Shown: positions 17,508 through 26,075 of the stretch, one piece after another
How positions within the stretch are numbered: the first letter of the stretch is position 1
Layout of the letters: each line of letters starts with the position of its first letter
Position numbers and translations under genes: made by a program
NCBI RefSeq assembly: GCF_045348435.1
Contig: NZ_CP157484.1
Location: 992,001-1,056,000, forward strand
DNA: 64,000 bases
Source of the DNA: Alsobacter sp045348435
GTDB taxonomy: Bacteria; Pseudomonadota; Alphaproteobacteria; Rhizobiales; Beijerinckiaceae
Direction: 5' to 3'
The notes under the pieces: generated by a model
Databases searched by the model: none
Told to the model about the DNA's origin: nothing
The model's input: the letters and a program-made list of their open reading frames with translations, nothing else

Positions 17508-18527
17508 ATGACGGACCTTCTCACGCCTTCCAGCCCCTGGCGCTTCTCGGTGGCGCCCATGATGGATTGGACCGATCGGCACTGCCGGCGGTTCCATCGC
17601 GTCATGAGCCGGCGCGCGCTGCTCTATACGGAGATGGTCACGACCGGCGCCGTCATCCATGGCGACCGGCGCCGCATCCTGGGCTACTCGCCGCAAGAGC
17701 ATCCCGTCGCCGTCCAGCTCGGCGGCTCCGAGCCGGCCGACCTCGCGCAGGCGGCCCGGATCGCGGAGGACGAGGGCTATGCGGAGGTCAACCTGAATGT
17801 CGGTTGCCCGTCCGACCGGGTGCAGGACGGCCGCTTCGGCGCGTGCCTGATGCGCGAGCCCGCCCTCGTCGGAGAGGCCGTCGCCGCCATGAAGGCCGCC
17901 GTCGCCGTGCCGGTGACGGTGAAGTGCCGCATCGGCGTCGACGAGCAGGATCCCGAGGAGGCGCTGGACCGGCTCGCCGACGCGGTCCTGTCCGGCGGGG
18001 CGGACGCCATCATCGTGCACGCCCGCAAGGCCTGGCTGCAGGGGCTCTCCCCCAAGGAGAACCGGGACGTGCCGCCGCTGGACTATGGCCGGGTCCATCG
18101 CCTCAAGTTGCGGCTGCCGTCGACGCCCATCGCCATCAATGGCGGGCTGACCGGGCTCGACCAATGCCGTGAGCAACTCGCCCATGTGGACGGCGTCATG
18201 CTGGGCCGCGCCGCCTATCACGACCCGGAGCTGCTGCTGCAGGTGGACCCCGCGCTGTTTGGGGAAGCCGCGCCCGTCGCGGACGCCTTCGAGGCGGTCG
18301 AAGCTTACGAGCCCTACGTGGCGATGCGGCTCGCCGAAGGGGTGCGGCTGTCCTCGATCACGCGCCACATGCTCGGCCTGTTCCAGGGCCGGCCCGGCGC
18401 GCGGGCCTTCCGGCGGCATTTGGCCACGCAGGCCGTCAAGCCTGGCGCGGGCCTCGACGTCCTGCGGGCCGCGGTCGCGATGGTGTCGCGCCAGGACGTT
18501 GCGGCGGGGCGCATCGAGGCGGCCTGA
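17508..18527 (+). CDS. dusA: tRNA-dihydrouridine(20/20a) synthase DusA
   Basis: The 339-residue flavoprotein starts with FSVAPMMDWTDRHCRRFHR and has the catalytic-cysteine region NLNVGCPSDRVQDGRFGACLM, VKCRIGVDEQD, HARKAWLQGLSPKENR and INGGLTGL. These are DusA-specific motifs. It uses NADPH-reduced FMN to reduce uridine to dihydrouridine in tRNA D-loops. ATG 17508 is directly upstream of the first conserved segment; the frame is open far upstream but non-homologous there. It is convergent with cobS, 15 bp away. Confidence 0.95.
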   Translation: MTDLLTPSSPWRFSVAPMMDWTDRHCRRFHRVMSRRALLYTEMVTTGAVIHGDRRRILGYSPQEHPVAVQLGGSEPADLAQAARIAEDEGYAEVNLNVGCPSDRVQDGRFGACLMREPALVGEAVAAMKAAVAVPVTVKCRIGVDEQDPEEALDRLADAVLSGGADAIIVHARKAWLQGLSPKENRDVPPLDYGRVHRLKLRLPSTPIAINGGLTGLDQCREQLAHVDGVMLGRAAYHDPELLLQVDPALFGEAAPVADAFEAVEAYEPYVAMRLAEGVRLSSITRHMLGLFQGRPGARAFRRHLATQAVKPGAGLDVLRAAVAMVSRQDVAAGRIEAA

Positions 18528-18542
18528 CGGCACGGCTCGGGG

Positions 18543-19367
18543 TCAGATCCTCGTCAGCAATCCCAGCAACGCCGCTATCTCCGCGATGAGCGTCACGGCT
18601 CCGGCCACGTCGCCCGTGTGGCCGCCGATCTTGGCGCGCGCCAGCCTGACGCAGAGCCAGGCCGTCAGGCCGCCCAGCGCGAGCGCGAGCGCCGCCTTGA
18701 CGACGCCGAAGCCGGGCGCCAGCAGCAGGACGGCCAGCGCCAGCGTGATCGAGCACGCGGTCGCCATCGTGCGGTCGGTGGGCCGGCCGACGGAGGCCGA
18801 CTTGCCGCCCGGCCGTGCGGGCGAAAGCGCCCAGAGCGGGAAGAGGCCGGCCACGCGCGCGATCGCCGCCGTCGCCACCAGCGCCAGCGCGGCGCGGCCG
18901 GGGCCGGCCTGCGCCACCAGGCCTGCAATCGCCGAGAAGCGCAGCAGCAAGCCCAGCGCCAGCGCCGTCGCCCCATAGGACCCGATCCGGCTGTCGGCCA
19001 TGATCTCCAGCCGACGCTCGGGCGTGTGGCCGCCCCAGAAGCCATCCGCCATGTCGGCGAGAGCGTCCTCGTGCAGCGCTCCGGTGGCGAGCGTCTGCGC
19101 CGTCAGCGTCACGGCCGCGACCGCCATGGGCGGGAGCCCGATCCAGGACGCCGCCACCAGCGCAGCCGCCCCGACCCCGCCCAGGATGGCGCCCGCCACG
19201 GGAAGCATGCGCGGGATCCGGCTGAAATCCGGCGCGCCATGCGGGTCCATCTCCCAGGCCAGCCGAGGCGTCGGCAGCCGCGTATAGAAGCGCAGGCATT
19301 GCACCGTCTCCAGGACGAAAACACGCCACGCGAGGTCAGGACGGTCGTGTCGTGGCGCCATCGACAT
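18543..19367 (-). CDS. cobS: Adenosylcobinamide-GDP ribazoletransferase CobS
   Basis: This integral membrane enzyme of about 274 residues joins adenosylcobinamide-GDP and alpha-ribazole to give adenosylcobalamin. It shows LRFYTRLPTP, the motif GALHEDALADMADGFWGG with its acidic metal ligands, and several hydrophobic helices. ATG 19367 is preferred; TTG 19400 would add 11 unsupported residues and ATG 19361 is also possible. It is divergent from cobT, which makes its alpha-ribazole phosphate precursor, so the two form a lower-ligand assembly pair. I see no cobalamin riboswitch in the short gap. Confidence 0.93.
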   Translation of the reverse strand: MSMAPRHDRPDLAWRVFVLETVQCLRFYTRLPTPRLAWEMDPHGAPDFSRIPRMLPVAGAILGGVGAAALVAASWIGLPPMAVAAVTLTAQTLATGALHEDALADMADGFWGGHTPERRLEIMADSRIGSYGATALALGLLLRFSAIAGLVAQAGPGRAALALVATAAIARVAGLFPLWALSPARPGGKSASVGRPTDRTMATACSITLALAVLLLAPGFGVVKAALALALGGLTAWLCVRLARAKIGGHTGDVAGAVTLIAEIAALLGLLTRI

Positions 19368-19463
19368 GCGTTTTCGTTCACTTCCCGGACGCGGATGCAA
19401 CCGCTATAGCAGGCCCCGCGCAGCGAATCCCGTCTGACGGGGCCGAAGGCCACAGGAGCGACC

Positions 19464-20507
19464 ATGCCGACGAACGCCACCGGCCTTCCCTTCGACGACA
19501 TCCGCAGCCTGCTGGCCGTCATGCCGGGCCCCGACCTGGGCGCCGCCGCCGCGGTCCGGGCGCGCGACGCCATGCTCACCAAGCCCCCGGGCAGCCTCGG
19601 ACGCCTCGAGGACATCGCCGTCTGGCTCGCCGAGTGGCAGGGCAAGCCGACGCCGCAGATTGTCAGGCCGCTCGTCTGCGTCTTCGCCGGCAACCACGGC
19701 GTCGTCGCGCAGGGCGTCTCGCCCTATCCGCAGAGCGTCACCCGCCAGATGCTGGAGAACTTCGCGGCAGGGGGTGCGGCGATCAACCAGATCTGCGCCG
19801 CCCATGACCTCGGCTTCAAGGTCTTCGACCTCGCGCTCGACATCCCGACCGCCGACATCACCGTGGAACCCGCGCTGGACGAGAAGAGCTGCGTCGCCAC
19901 CATGGCCTTCGGCATGGAGGCGATCTCCGGCGGGACCGATCTGCTCGGCCTCGGCGAGATGGGGATCGGCAACACCACGATCGCGGCGGCCATCTACGCC
20001 GCCCTCTACGGCGGCGACCCCGCCCGCTTCGTCGGCCGCGGCACGGGCCTCGACGACGAGGGGGTGAAACGCAAGACCGCCGCGGTCGAGCGCGCCATCA
20101 TGGTCCATGCCGCGCATCTGGACGACCCGCTGGAGCTGCTGCGCCGCCTGGGCGGGCGCGAGATCGCCGCCATCGCGGGCGCCATCCTGGCGGCGCGCCT
20201 CAACCGCGTTCCGGTGGTGCTCGACGGTTATGTGGTCACGGCCGCGGCGGCCGTCCTGCACGCGCTCGACCCCTCCGCGCTGGACCATTGCGTCGCCGGC
20301 CACGTCTCGGCCGAGGGCGCGCACCGCGAGGTGCTGGAGCGGCTCGGCAAGCCGCCGATCCTCGATCTGGGCATGCGCCTCGGCGAAGGCTCCGGCGCCG
20401 CGCTGGCGATGGGCGTGATCAAGGCGGCGGCCGCCTGCCACGCCGGCATGGCCACCTTCGCCCAGGCCGGTGTCGACGACCGGCCGGACAACGGCCAGGC
20501 GGGCTGA
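19464..20507 (+). CDS. cobT: Nicotinate-nucleotide--dimethylbenzimidazole phosphoribosyltransferase CobT
   Basis: The 347-residue enzyme activates dimethylbenzimidazole to alpha-ribazole phosphate for cobalamin synthesis. It contains MLTKPPGSLGRLEDIAVWLA, FAGNHGVVAQGVSPYPQ, GEMGIGNTT and the C-terminal LGEGSGAALAMG segment that carries the catalytic Glu. Length and order match CobT. GGAG lies 7 bases before ATG 19464. It is divergent from cobS across a short gap. Confidence 0.95.
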   Translation: MPTNATGLPFDDIRSLLAVMPGPDLGAAAAVRARDAMLTKPPGSLGRLEDIAVWLAEWQGKPTPQIVRPLVCVFAGNHGVVAQGVSPYPQSVTRQMLENFAAGGAAINQICAAHDLGFKVFDLALDIPTADITVEPALDEKSCVATMAFGMEAISGGTDLLGLGEMGIGNTTIAAAIYAALYGGDPARFVGRGTGLDDEGVKRKTAAVERAIMVHAAHLDDPLELLRRLGGREIAAIAGAILAARLNRVPVVLDGYVVTAAAAVLHALDPSALDHCVAGHVSAEGAHREVLERLGKPPILDLGMRLGEGSGAALAMGVIKAAAACHAGMATFAQAGVDDRPDNGQAG

Positions 20508-22064
20508 TCAGGCCGCCGCGCGGCGGGCCGTGCGCGGGGTCTGCGACGGCGCGGGCTCCAGGCCGGACTCGTCCATCGGGGCGAGCGTGTCCATCACCCG
20601 CGACGGCGGCAGGGTGACGATCACTTCCGTGCCCTCGCGCAGCTTGGAGTTCAGGATCAGCTGGCCTCCATGCATGTCGATCAGCCCCTTGACGATCGGC
20701 AGCCCCAGCCCGGTGCCCTGCTCGGCCGTCTTGATCGCCAGCGATCCGCGGCCGAAGGACTGCAGCACCACCGGGATCTCCTCCTCGGGAATGCCCGGCC
20801 CGGTGTCGCGCACGCTGAGATACTGCCCGCCCGAGGACGTCCAGCCGACCTTGATGGTGACCTCTCCGCCGGTCGGGGTGAACTTGATCGCGTTGGAGAG
20901 CAGGTTCAGCGCCACCTGCCGGATCGAGCGTTCGTCGGCCCAGATCTTGGGCAGGTTGCGCTCGATCGTCTCGCGGATGGTGATGGAGCGGTTCTTGGCC
21001 CGCATCTGCAGCATATGGTGGCAGTCCTCCACCACATGGGCGAGGCTGACCGCCTCTTCCTTCAGCTCGTAGCGTCCGGCCTCGATGCGCGACAGGTCGA
21101 GGATCTCGTTGATGATGTCCAGCAGCAGCTTGCCGCTGGAATAGATGTCGTTGGCGTATTCGCGATAGGCCGGCACGTGGTGCTTGCCGAACAGCTCGCC
21201 TTTCATCACCTCCGAAAAGCCCATGATGGCGTTCAGCGGCGTACGCAGCTCATGGCTCATCGTCGCCAAAAAGTGCGACTTGGCGATGTTGGCCTCCTCG
21301 GCCCGACGGCGCGCCTCGTCCGAGTTGGCCTTGGCCTGCTCCAGCTCGGCGATCAGCGCGTCCTTCTCGGCCCGGAATTCCAGCGTCGCCACGGTCGACG
21401 AATAGAGGCGGTTGGCCAGGATGGCGAAGTAGAGCTGCCCGCCCGCCGCCACCATCGCCATGGTCAGCCACTCGTAATTGTGCAGCGATCCGATGCTGGA
21501 CAGGATCGCGCCCGAGAGCGGCGCGATGCCGAAATAGACCGCCGCCGGCACGTTGGCGGCCAGCATCGCCGTGACGGCCGTGATCAGCAGCGCCAGGAAC
21601 AGCAGGAAGGTCTGCGCGCCCTGCGCCCCCGACTGGTAGAGCGCGACGAGCAGCACCGCCCAGGCGGCGCCCTGGACGAACTCGCCGATGACGAAGCGCA
21701 GGCGCCACGCGCCGACAGCGACCGTCGTTGGTTCGAGCTTCAGGTAGCGCGAGGTGAACACGAAGGACACGCTCATCGCGATCATGATGAGCGCCATCCA
21801 CATCAGCACGAGCGGAGCGCTGACCCAGACTGTCGCGGCGGCGCCGATGATCCCGGTCAGGAGATACATCACCACCACGGCGTTGCGCCGGGTCTCGGCG
21901 AATTGCCGGAGGATCTCGTAGTCGAACGCGCGCTCCAGCCCGGAGGTTGACGTCAGCTTCTCGCGCGTCGCCTGGAGCTCCCGATTCGCCCGGCGGCGGC
22001 GCGCCACCTCGATCGGGTCCGCGCCACGGCCTCGCTGGATGATTTCGGGCGTCAGTTCTGACAT
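20508..22064 (-). CDS. Membrane sensor histidine kinase
   Basis: The 518-residue protein has a hydrophobic sensor of about six helices (residues 62-220), a short coiled coil (230-265) and a HisKA/HATPase core. The phospho-acceptor His271 is in ATMSHELRTPLNAI. The N-box QVALNLLSNAIKFT, G1 DTGPGIP, an FGRG F-box and G2 GTGLGLPIVK are all intact. The HisKA block with GFSEVMKGELFG is typical of alphaproteobacterial cell-cycle-type kinases such as PdhS/DivJ/PleC, but there is no PAS domain. No response-regulator gene is adjacent, so it is an orphan. The signal is probably membrane-linked. Start ATG 22064 is at the first conserved MSELTPE segment. Confidence 0.88.
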   Translation of the reverse strand: MSELTPEIIQRGRGADPIEVARRRRANRELQATREKLTSTSGLERAFDYEILRQFAETRRNAVVVMYLLTGIIGAAATVWVSAPLVLMWMALIMIAMSVSFVFTSRYLKLEPTTVAVGAWRLRFVIGEFVQGAAWAVLLVALYQSGAQGAQTFLLFLALLITAVTAMLAANVPAAVYFGIAPLSGAILSSIGSLHNYEWLTMAMVAAGGQLYFAILANRLYSSTVATLEFRAEKDALIAELEQAKANSDEARRRAEEANIAKSHFLATMSHELRTPLNAIMGFSEVMKGELFGKHHVPAYREYANDIYSSGKLLLDIINEILDLSRIEAGRYELKEEAVSLAHVVEDCHHMLQMRAKNRSITIRETIERNLPKIWADERSIRQVALNLLSNAIKFTPTGGEVTIKVGWTSSGGQYLSVRDTGPGIPEEEIPVVLQSFGRGSLAIKTAEQGTGLGLPIVKGLIDMHGGQLILNSKLREGTEVIVTLPPSRVMDTLAPMDESGLEPAPSQTPRTARRAAA

Positions 22065-22157
22065 GGACGAGGTACGCAGGACCCGGCGGCGAGGTAAGGC
22101 TGCATCTTGATCGGAAACAGTTAACTTGCGCCTGACGCGCAGGGAGAGATTCGCCGT

Positions 22158-22682
22158 ATGACGTATTACGCGTCCGGGCCGCGCCGCCTTCGCCGGGGCC
22201 TGCCAGGGCTGCTCGCGCTCGCCATCACGGCGGCGCTGTTCGCCATGGGCCGCGAGGCCGTCAAGGCGTGGCGAGCCGAGACCCTCACCGGGCGCGTGAC
22301 CGTGGTCGATGGCGACAGCCTCAGGCTGGACGGTCAGGAGATCCGACTGGAGGGCATCGACGCGCCGGAGTACCGGCAGACCTGCTGGAAGGGCGATCGC
22401 GAGGAGCCCTGCGGAAAGCAAGCCAGGTCGGCGCTCGTGCAGCTCATCGGGGCTGGCGCGCTGGTCTGCGTCTCCCACGGGGTCGATCGCTACGGCCGCA
22501 AGCTGGCGGTGTGCCGCGTCGGGGACGTCGACGTGAACCGGGCGATGGTCCTGGACGGGCAGGCGGTCGCCTACGGCGCCTACGAGTCCGAGGAGGCCGA
22601 TGCGCACCGCGCCGGGCGCGGCGTCTGGGCGTCCCGGTTCGAGCGCCCCGCCGACTGGCGCGCCCGCCATCCCCGGCCCTGA
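22158..22682 (+). CDS. Thermonuclease (SNase-like) family protein
   Basis: A 174-residue protein with an N-terminal hydrophobic anchor or signal (residues about 17-32) followed by a staphylococcal-nuclease OB fold. It has VVDGDSLRL, IRLEGIDAPEYRQTC, a conserved Arg near DRYGRKLAVC, and VNRAMVLDGQAVAYGAY. The catalytic Asp/Arg residues appear present. Expected activity is calcium-dependent nucleic-acid hydrolysis outside the cytoplasm. It is divergent from the histidine kinase across 93 bp and precedes the GST gene on the same strand. Confidence 0.85.
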   Translation: MTYYASGPRRLRRGLPGLLALAITAALFAMGREAVKAWRAETLTGRVTVVDGDSLRLDGQEIRLEGIDAPEYRQTCWKGDREEPCGKQARSALVQLIGAGALVCVSHGVDRYGRKLAVCRVGDVDVNRAMVLDGQAVAYGAYESEEADAHRAGRGVWASRFERPADWRARHPRP

Positions 22683-22789
22683 CGGCGCAACCGGGGCCGG
22701 CGCGATGGCGTTCTCGGCGCGAGCCTGCACGCGCATTGACCCAAGGGCGCCGCTCGTGGTCGATAGCGGTCCCTGACGGGAGGCACGCG

Positions 22790-23398
22790 ATGAAGCTCTA
22801 TGACACTCCCTCGGCTCCCAACCCGCGCCGGGTCCGGATCTTCCTGGCCGAGAAGGGAGTCTCCATCCCCACCGAAACGGTGGATCTCGGCATGCTCGAG
22901 CATCGCGGCGACCAGTTCCGAGCGCTGAACCCGCGCCAGCAGACGCCGGTGCTCGTGCTGGACGACGGCGCGGCGCTCAGCGAGTCGGTGGCGATCTGCC
23001 GCTTCATCGAGGAGCTGCATCCCGAGCCCAACCTGTTCGGCGCGTCGCCACGGGAGCGCGCCTTCACCGAGATGTGGCAGCGTCGCGTGGAGCTGGGTCT
23101 GCTGGCGACCGTGCAGGCCGTCTTCCGCCATCTCCACCCGGCGATGGCCAAGCTCGAGGACCAGTGCCCCGCATGGGGCGAGGCGAACAAGCCGCGCCTC
23201 ATGGCGGAGCTGGCCTATCTCGACCGCGAGCTCGCCGAACGGGCCTACATCGCCGGCGACCGCTTCAGCATCGCCGACATCACCGCCCTGTGCGCGATCG
23301 ACTTCCTCCGTCCGACCCGCATCGCCGTGCCGGACGACCTCGTCAACCTGAAGCGCTGGAAGGCGGAGGTGTCGTCCAGGCCGTCCGCCTCGGCCTGA
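22790..23398 (+). CDS. Glutathione S-transferase family protein
   Basis: The 202-residue protein has a thioredoxin-like N-terminal domain (KLYDTPSAPNPRRVRIFLAEKG, QTPVLVLDDG, and the glutathione-binding SESVAICRFIEE). An all-helical C-terminal domain ends in the conserved AGDRFSIADITALCAIDF capping motif. GGGAGG lies upstream of ATG 22790. It is a cytosolic beta/theta-like GST with an unknown electrophile. The neighbours are co-directional but functionally unrelated. Confidence 0.92.
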   Translation: MKLYDTPSAPNPRRVRIFLAEKGVSIPTETVDLGMLEHRGDQFRALNPRQQTPVLVLDDGAALSESVAICRFIEELHPEPNLFGASPRERAFTEMWQRRVELGLLATVQAVFRHLHPAMAKLEDQCPAWGEANKPRLMAELAYLDRELAERAYIAGDRFSIADITALCAIDFLRPTRIAVPDDLVNLKRWKAEVSSRPSASA

Positions 23399-23426
23399 CG
23401 CCGCCGCGGGCGGGGCAGGGGTGGCG

Positions 23427-24059
23427 ATGAGCGCCCAGGACCTCGACGATCTGCTCGCCGCCATCCGGCTGTGCCGGATCTGCCGCGACGCGCCCTGGAA
23501 GGCTCCCCTGCCGCACGAGCCCCGCCCGGTGTTGCAGGCCTCCTTCGGCGCGCGGCTCTTCATCGTCGGGCAGGCGCCGGGCACGAAGGTGCACGCCTCC
23601 GGGCGGCCCTTCACGGACGCCTCCGGGGACCGGCTGCGCGAGTGGCTCGGCATCGGCGAGGACGCCTTCTACGATCCGGCCCGCGTGGCCATCCTGCCGA
23701 TGGGGTTCTGCTTCCCGGGCCAGGACGCCAAGGGCGGCGACCTGCCCCCGCGGCCCGAATGCGCCGCCGCCTGGCGCGAGCGGCTGCTTGCGCTGATGCC
23801 GCCGCCCAGGCTCACCGTCGGCCTCGGCCTGCACGCGCTGAAGTGGCATCTGTCCCGGCTGGGCCGGCGCGACCTTCTGGCCCCGACGCTCGACGCCACG
23901 GTGGCGGACTGGGCCCGGATCCATGCGGAGGCCGGCATGATCCCGCTTCCCCATCCCTCCTGGCGCAACACGGGCTGGATCAAGCGCAATCCATGGTTCG
24001 CGCGGGATCTCCTGCCCGTCCTGCGCGCCGAAGCCGCCGCGGCGATCGGGCCGGACTGA
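23427..24059 (+). CDS. Uracil-DNA glycosylase family protein
   Basis: A 210-residue protein of the UDG superfamily. Motif 1 is FIVGQAPGTKVHASGRPF and the C-terminal motif is HPSWRNTGW. The VAILPMGFCFPG segment is typical of the short UDG-fold proteins annotated as uracil-DNA glycosylase family in Alphaproteobacteria. I see no obvious four-Cys Fe-S cluster set as in families 4 and 5; only C13 and C16 near the N-terminus form a CxxC. ATG 23427 was chosen; GTG 23421 is in frame. DNA-repair activity is inferred only. Confidence 0.8.
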   Translation: MSAQDLDDLLAAIRLCRICRDAPWKAPLPHEPRPVLQASFGARLFIVGQAPGTKVHASGRPFTDASGDRLREWLGIGEDAFYDPARVAILPMGFCFPGQDAKGGDLPPRPECAAAWRERLLALMPPPRLTVGLGLHALKWHLSRLGRRDLLAPTLDATVADWARIHAEAGMIPLPHPSWRNTGWIKRNPWFARDLLPVLRAEAAAAIGPD

Positions 24060-24069
24060 GGCCGCCGGC

Positions 24070-25464
24070 TCAGACGAGGCGCGCGGCGGCGAGCCCGGCG
24101 AGGCGGCCGAGCACGACGGCGGTCAGCAGCCCGTTTCCGGACAGGTAGCCCGCGGCGGTGGATCCCGACACGCCGGCCGCCGCGCCGCCCGCAGCAAAGA
24201 GGTTCGGCAAAGACGTTCCGTCTGGCCGAAGCACCCGGGCGGAGCCGTCCACCGCCAGGCCGCCTTGCGTGTGGAACAGCGCGCCCGTCACCCGAACCGC
24301 CTTGAAGGGCGCGACCAGCTTCTGCCCGGCCGAGAAGGTCCGTCCAAAGGCGTCCGTTCCGCCGGACGCCTTCAGCCGCTCCACCTCCGAACAGGTCCGG
24401 GCGAGGCGGCCGGCCGGCAGCTTCGCCAACGCGGCGAGGTCCTCCAGCCTGTCCGCCGACAGGATGGCCCCGGCCGCCTCGGCCTGCTTGAAATCCTCGA
24501 ACTGCCGCGCGACGGCGGCGATCCGCTCGTCGAAGACGTCGAACGCGACCCCGCCGGCGCGCTTCAGCACCATGGCGGCCTGTTCGGAATAGCCGCGCGT
24601 CTCGTCGGAGAACCGCTCGCCCTTCGCGTCGACCTGGAAGCCGCCCTCCATGATGACGGCCCAACTGATCAGGATGCCGTGGGGGTGGGCGACCGACCCG
24701 TGCCCCTGGTATCCCGACATGAAGCGCCGCTCCGCGCCGAGCGCCTCGCCCCACAGCGCCGCGTCGCCGCGGTTGCCGGGGTGGCCGAAATAGAGCGCGC
24801 CCTCCATCTCGGGGATGTGGCGGCGCACGAGGTCCGGCGCGCCCCCATAGCCGTTGCAGGCCAGGACCAGGGCGCGGCAGCCGATCCGCTCCACGCCGCC
24901 GTCCGGCCGCTCGGCTTCGACGCCCCGCACGGTCCCGTCGGGTTCGGCGAACAGGGTGGTGACGGTCGCCTGCGTGAGGAGCGCCGCGCCGGCGCGCTCG
25001 GCGGCGTCCCGCAGCCGGTCGACCAGCTCGGCGCCGGAGCGTGACGGCAGGCCGTGCATGCGGCGCGCCGAGTGGCCCGGATAATCGAAGTCGTCCACCA
25101 CCGAGAAGGGCAGCCCATAGGCGTCCGCCAGCCATTCGACAGCCGGCCCGGCCCCGGCCGCGACCGCGTCGACCGTGGCCGGATCGGCCTCGCCCCCGGC
25201 CTTGCGCTGGATATCGGCGGCGAACAGCCCCGGGCTGTCGGCGACGCCCAGCGCCGCCTGGAAGCGGGTTCCGGCCGCCGGCACAAGCCCGGCCGAGAGC
25301 GCCGTCGACCCGCGCGGGACCGGGTCGCGCTCCAGCATCACGACCTCGGCGCCAGCCTCGATCGCCGCCAGCGCCGCGCACAGCCCGGCCGCCCCGGCGC
25401 CGACGATCAGCACGGGCGCCTCGGCGGCGAAGGCGACGCCGACCGCGCTCTCCACCCTGCTCAT
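24070..25464 (-). CDS. FAD-dependent oxidoreductase, fumarate reductase/succinate dehydrogenase flavoprotein-like
   Basis: The 464-residue flavoprotein has the dinucleotide-binding VLIVGAGAAGLCAALAAIEAG, an ERDPVPRGSTALSAGLVPAAG flavin loop, and the C-terminal GGLAVDGSARVLRPDG and NLFAAGGAAAGVSGSTAAGYLSGNGLL signatures. Family members reduce or oxidise alpha,beta-bonds next to carbonyl or carboxylate groups (fumarate reductase, tricarballylate or ketosteroid dehydrogenases). Its ATG overlaps the hydrolase stop by 4 bases, making it the last gene of the gntR-liv-lyase-hyuBA operon. I infer it interconverts saturated and unsaturated forms of the operon's substrate. Confidence 0.85.
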   Translation of the reverse strand: MSRVESAVGVAFAAEAPVLIVGAGAAGLCAALAAIEAGAEVVMLERDPVPRGSTALSAGLVPAAGTRFQAALGVADSPGLFAADIQRKAGGEADPATVDAVAAGAGPAVEWLADAYGLPFSVVDDFDYPGHSARRMHGLPSRSGAELVDRLRDAAERAGAALLTQATVTTLFAEPDGTVRGVEAERPDGGVERIGCRALVLACNGYGGAPDLVRRHIPEMEGALYFGHPGNRGDAALWGEALGAERRFMSGYQGHGSVAHPHGILISWAVIMEGGFQVDAKGERFSDETRGYSEQAAMVLKRAGGVAFDVFDERIAAVARQFEDFKQAEAAGAILSADRLEDLAALAKLPAGRLARTCSEVERLKASGGTDAFGRTFSAGQKLVAPFKAVRVTGALFHTQGGLAVDGSARVLRPDGTSLPNLFAAGGAAAGVSGSTAAGYLSGNGLLTAVVLGRLAGLAAARLV

Positions 25465-26075
25465 GACGCCCCAAGGGAGGCGATGGCCTCGTCGACCGTC
25501 ATGACGGCGCAGACGGGGCGCAGCGCCTCGATGGCGACGTCATGCGTGTGGGTCGAGAACGCCGCGCAGCCATCCGACAGGACGATGGTCTCGAAATCGC
25601 GCACATGCGCGTCCCGGACCGTCGACGCGACCCCGCCATTGGTGACGATCCCGCAGACATAGAGCTTCTCGATCCCGCTCTTGCGCAGCACCCATTCGAG
25701 GCGGGTCATGTAGAAGGCCGAATAGGCGACCTTCTCGACGCTGAGGTCGGCCGGCGCCAGGTCTTCCACCAAAGCATGGCCCCAGGTCCCTGGCTGGAAG
25801 TCCCCCTTCGCCAGGAAAGGCCGCAGCGCCTTCAGATGCGGGCTGACGATCGGCTCGCCGCCCTTGCCGGGCACGAGCGTGAAATGCGTGGAGACGATCC
25901 AGCCGCCCTTGCGCCGCATAAGGTCGGCGAGCGGCCTTACCCGGCCCGGCGCCGCGGCGATCTCCGGCGCGGTCTGGCCGGCCCGTCCATAGGTGCCCTT
26001 CGGGTGGATGAAGTCGTTCTGCAGGTCGCAGATCAGCAGCGCCGTGCGCGCGATCGGGATGTCGCGTCCGCTCAT
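25461..26075 (-). CDS. Isochorismatase-fold hydrolase lacking the nucleophilic Cys
   Basis: The 204-residue protein has the cysteine-hydrolase/isochorismatase fold: LLICDLQNDFIHP with Asp17 and Lys115 in SVEKVAYSAF. The third triad position, normally Cys in a TNxCV motif, is Gly148 in CGIVTNGGVAST. Enzymes with Cys are amidohydrolases (nicotinamidase, maleamate, ureidoacrylate); true isochorismatases also have Gly here and use Asp for vinyl-ether hydrolysis. The chemistry may therefore differ from an amidase. It overlaps hyuA upstream and the flavoprotein downstream by 4 bases each. Confidence 0.85.
   Translation of the reverse strand: MSGRDIPIARTALLICDLQNDFIHPKGTYGRAGQTAPEIAAAPGRVRPLADLMRRKGGWIVSTHFTLVPGKGGEPIVSPHLKALRPFLAKGDFQPGTWGHALVEDLAPADLSVEKVAYSAFYMTRLEWVLRKSGIEKLYVCGIVTNGGVASTVRDAHVRDFETIVLSDGCAAFSTHTHDVAIEALRPVCAVMTVDEAIASLGAS

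Noticed and set aside
19368..19463. Possible cobalamin riboswitch between cobS and cobT
   Set aside because: The gap is under 100 bp and lacks the conserved B12-box core.
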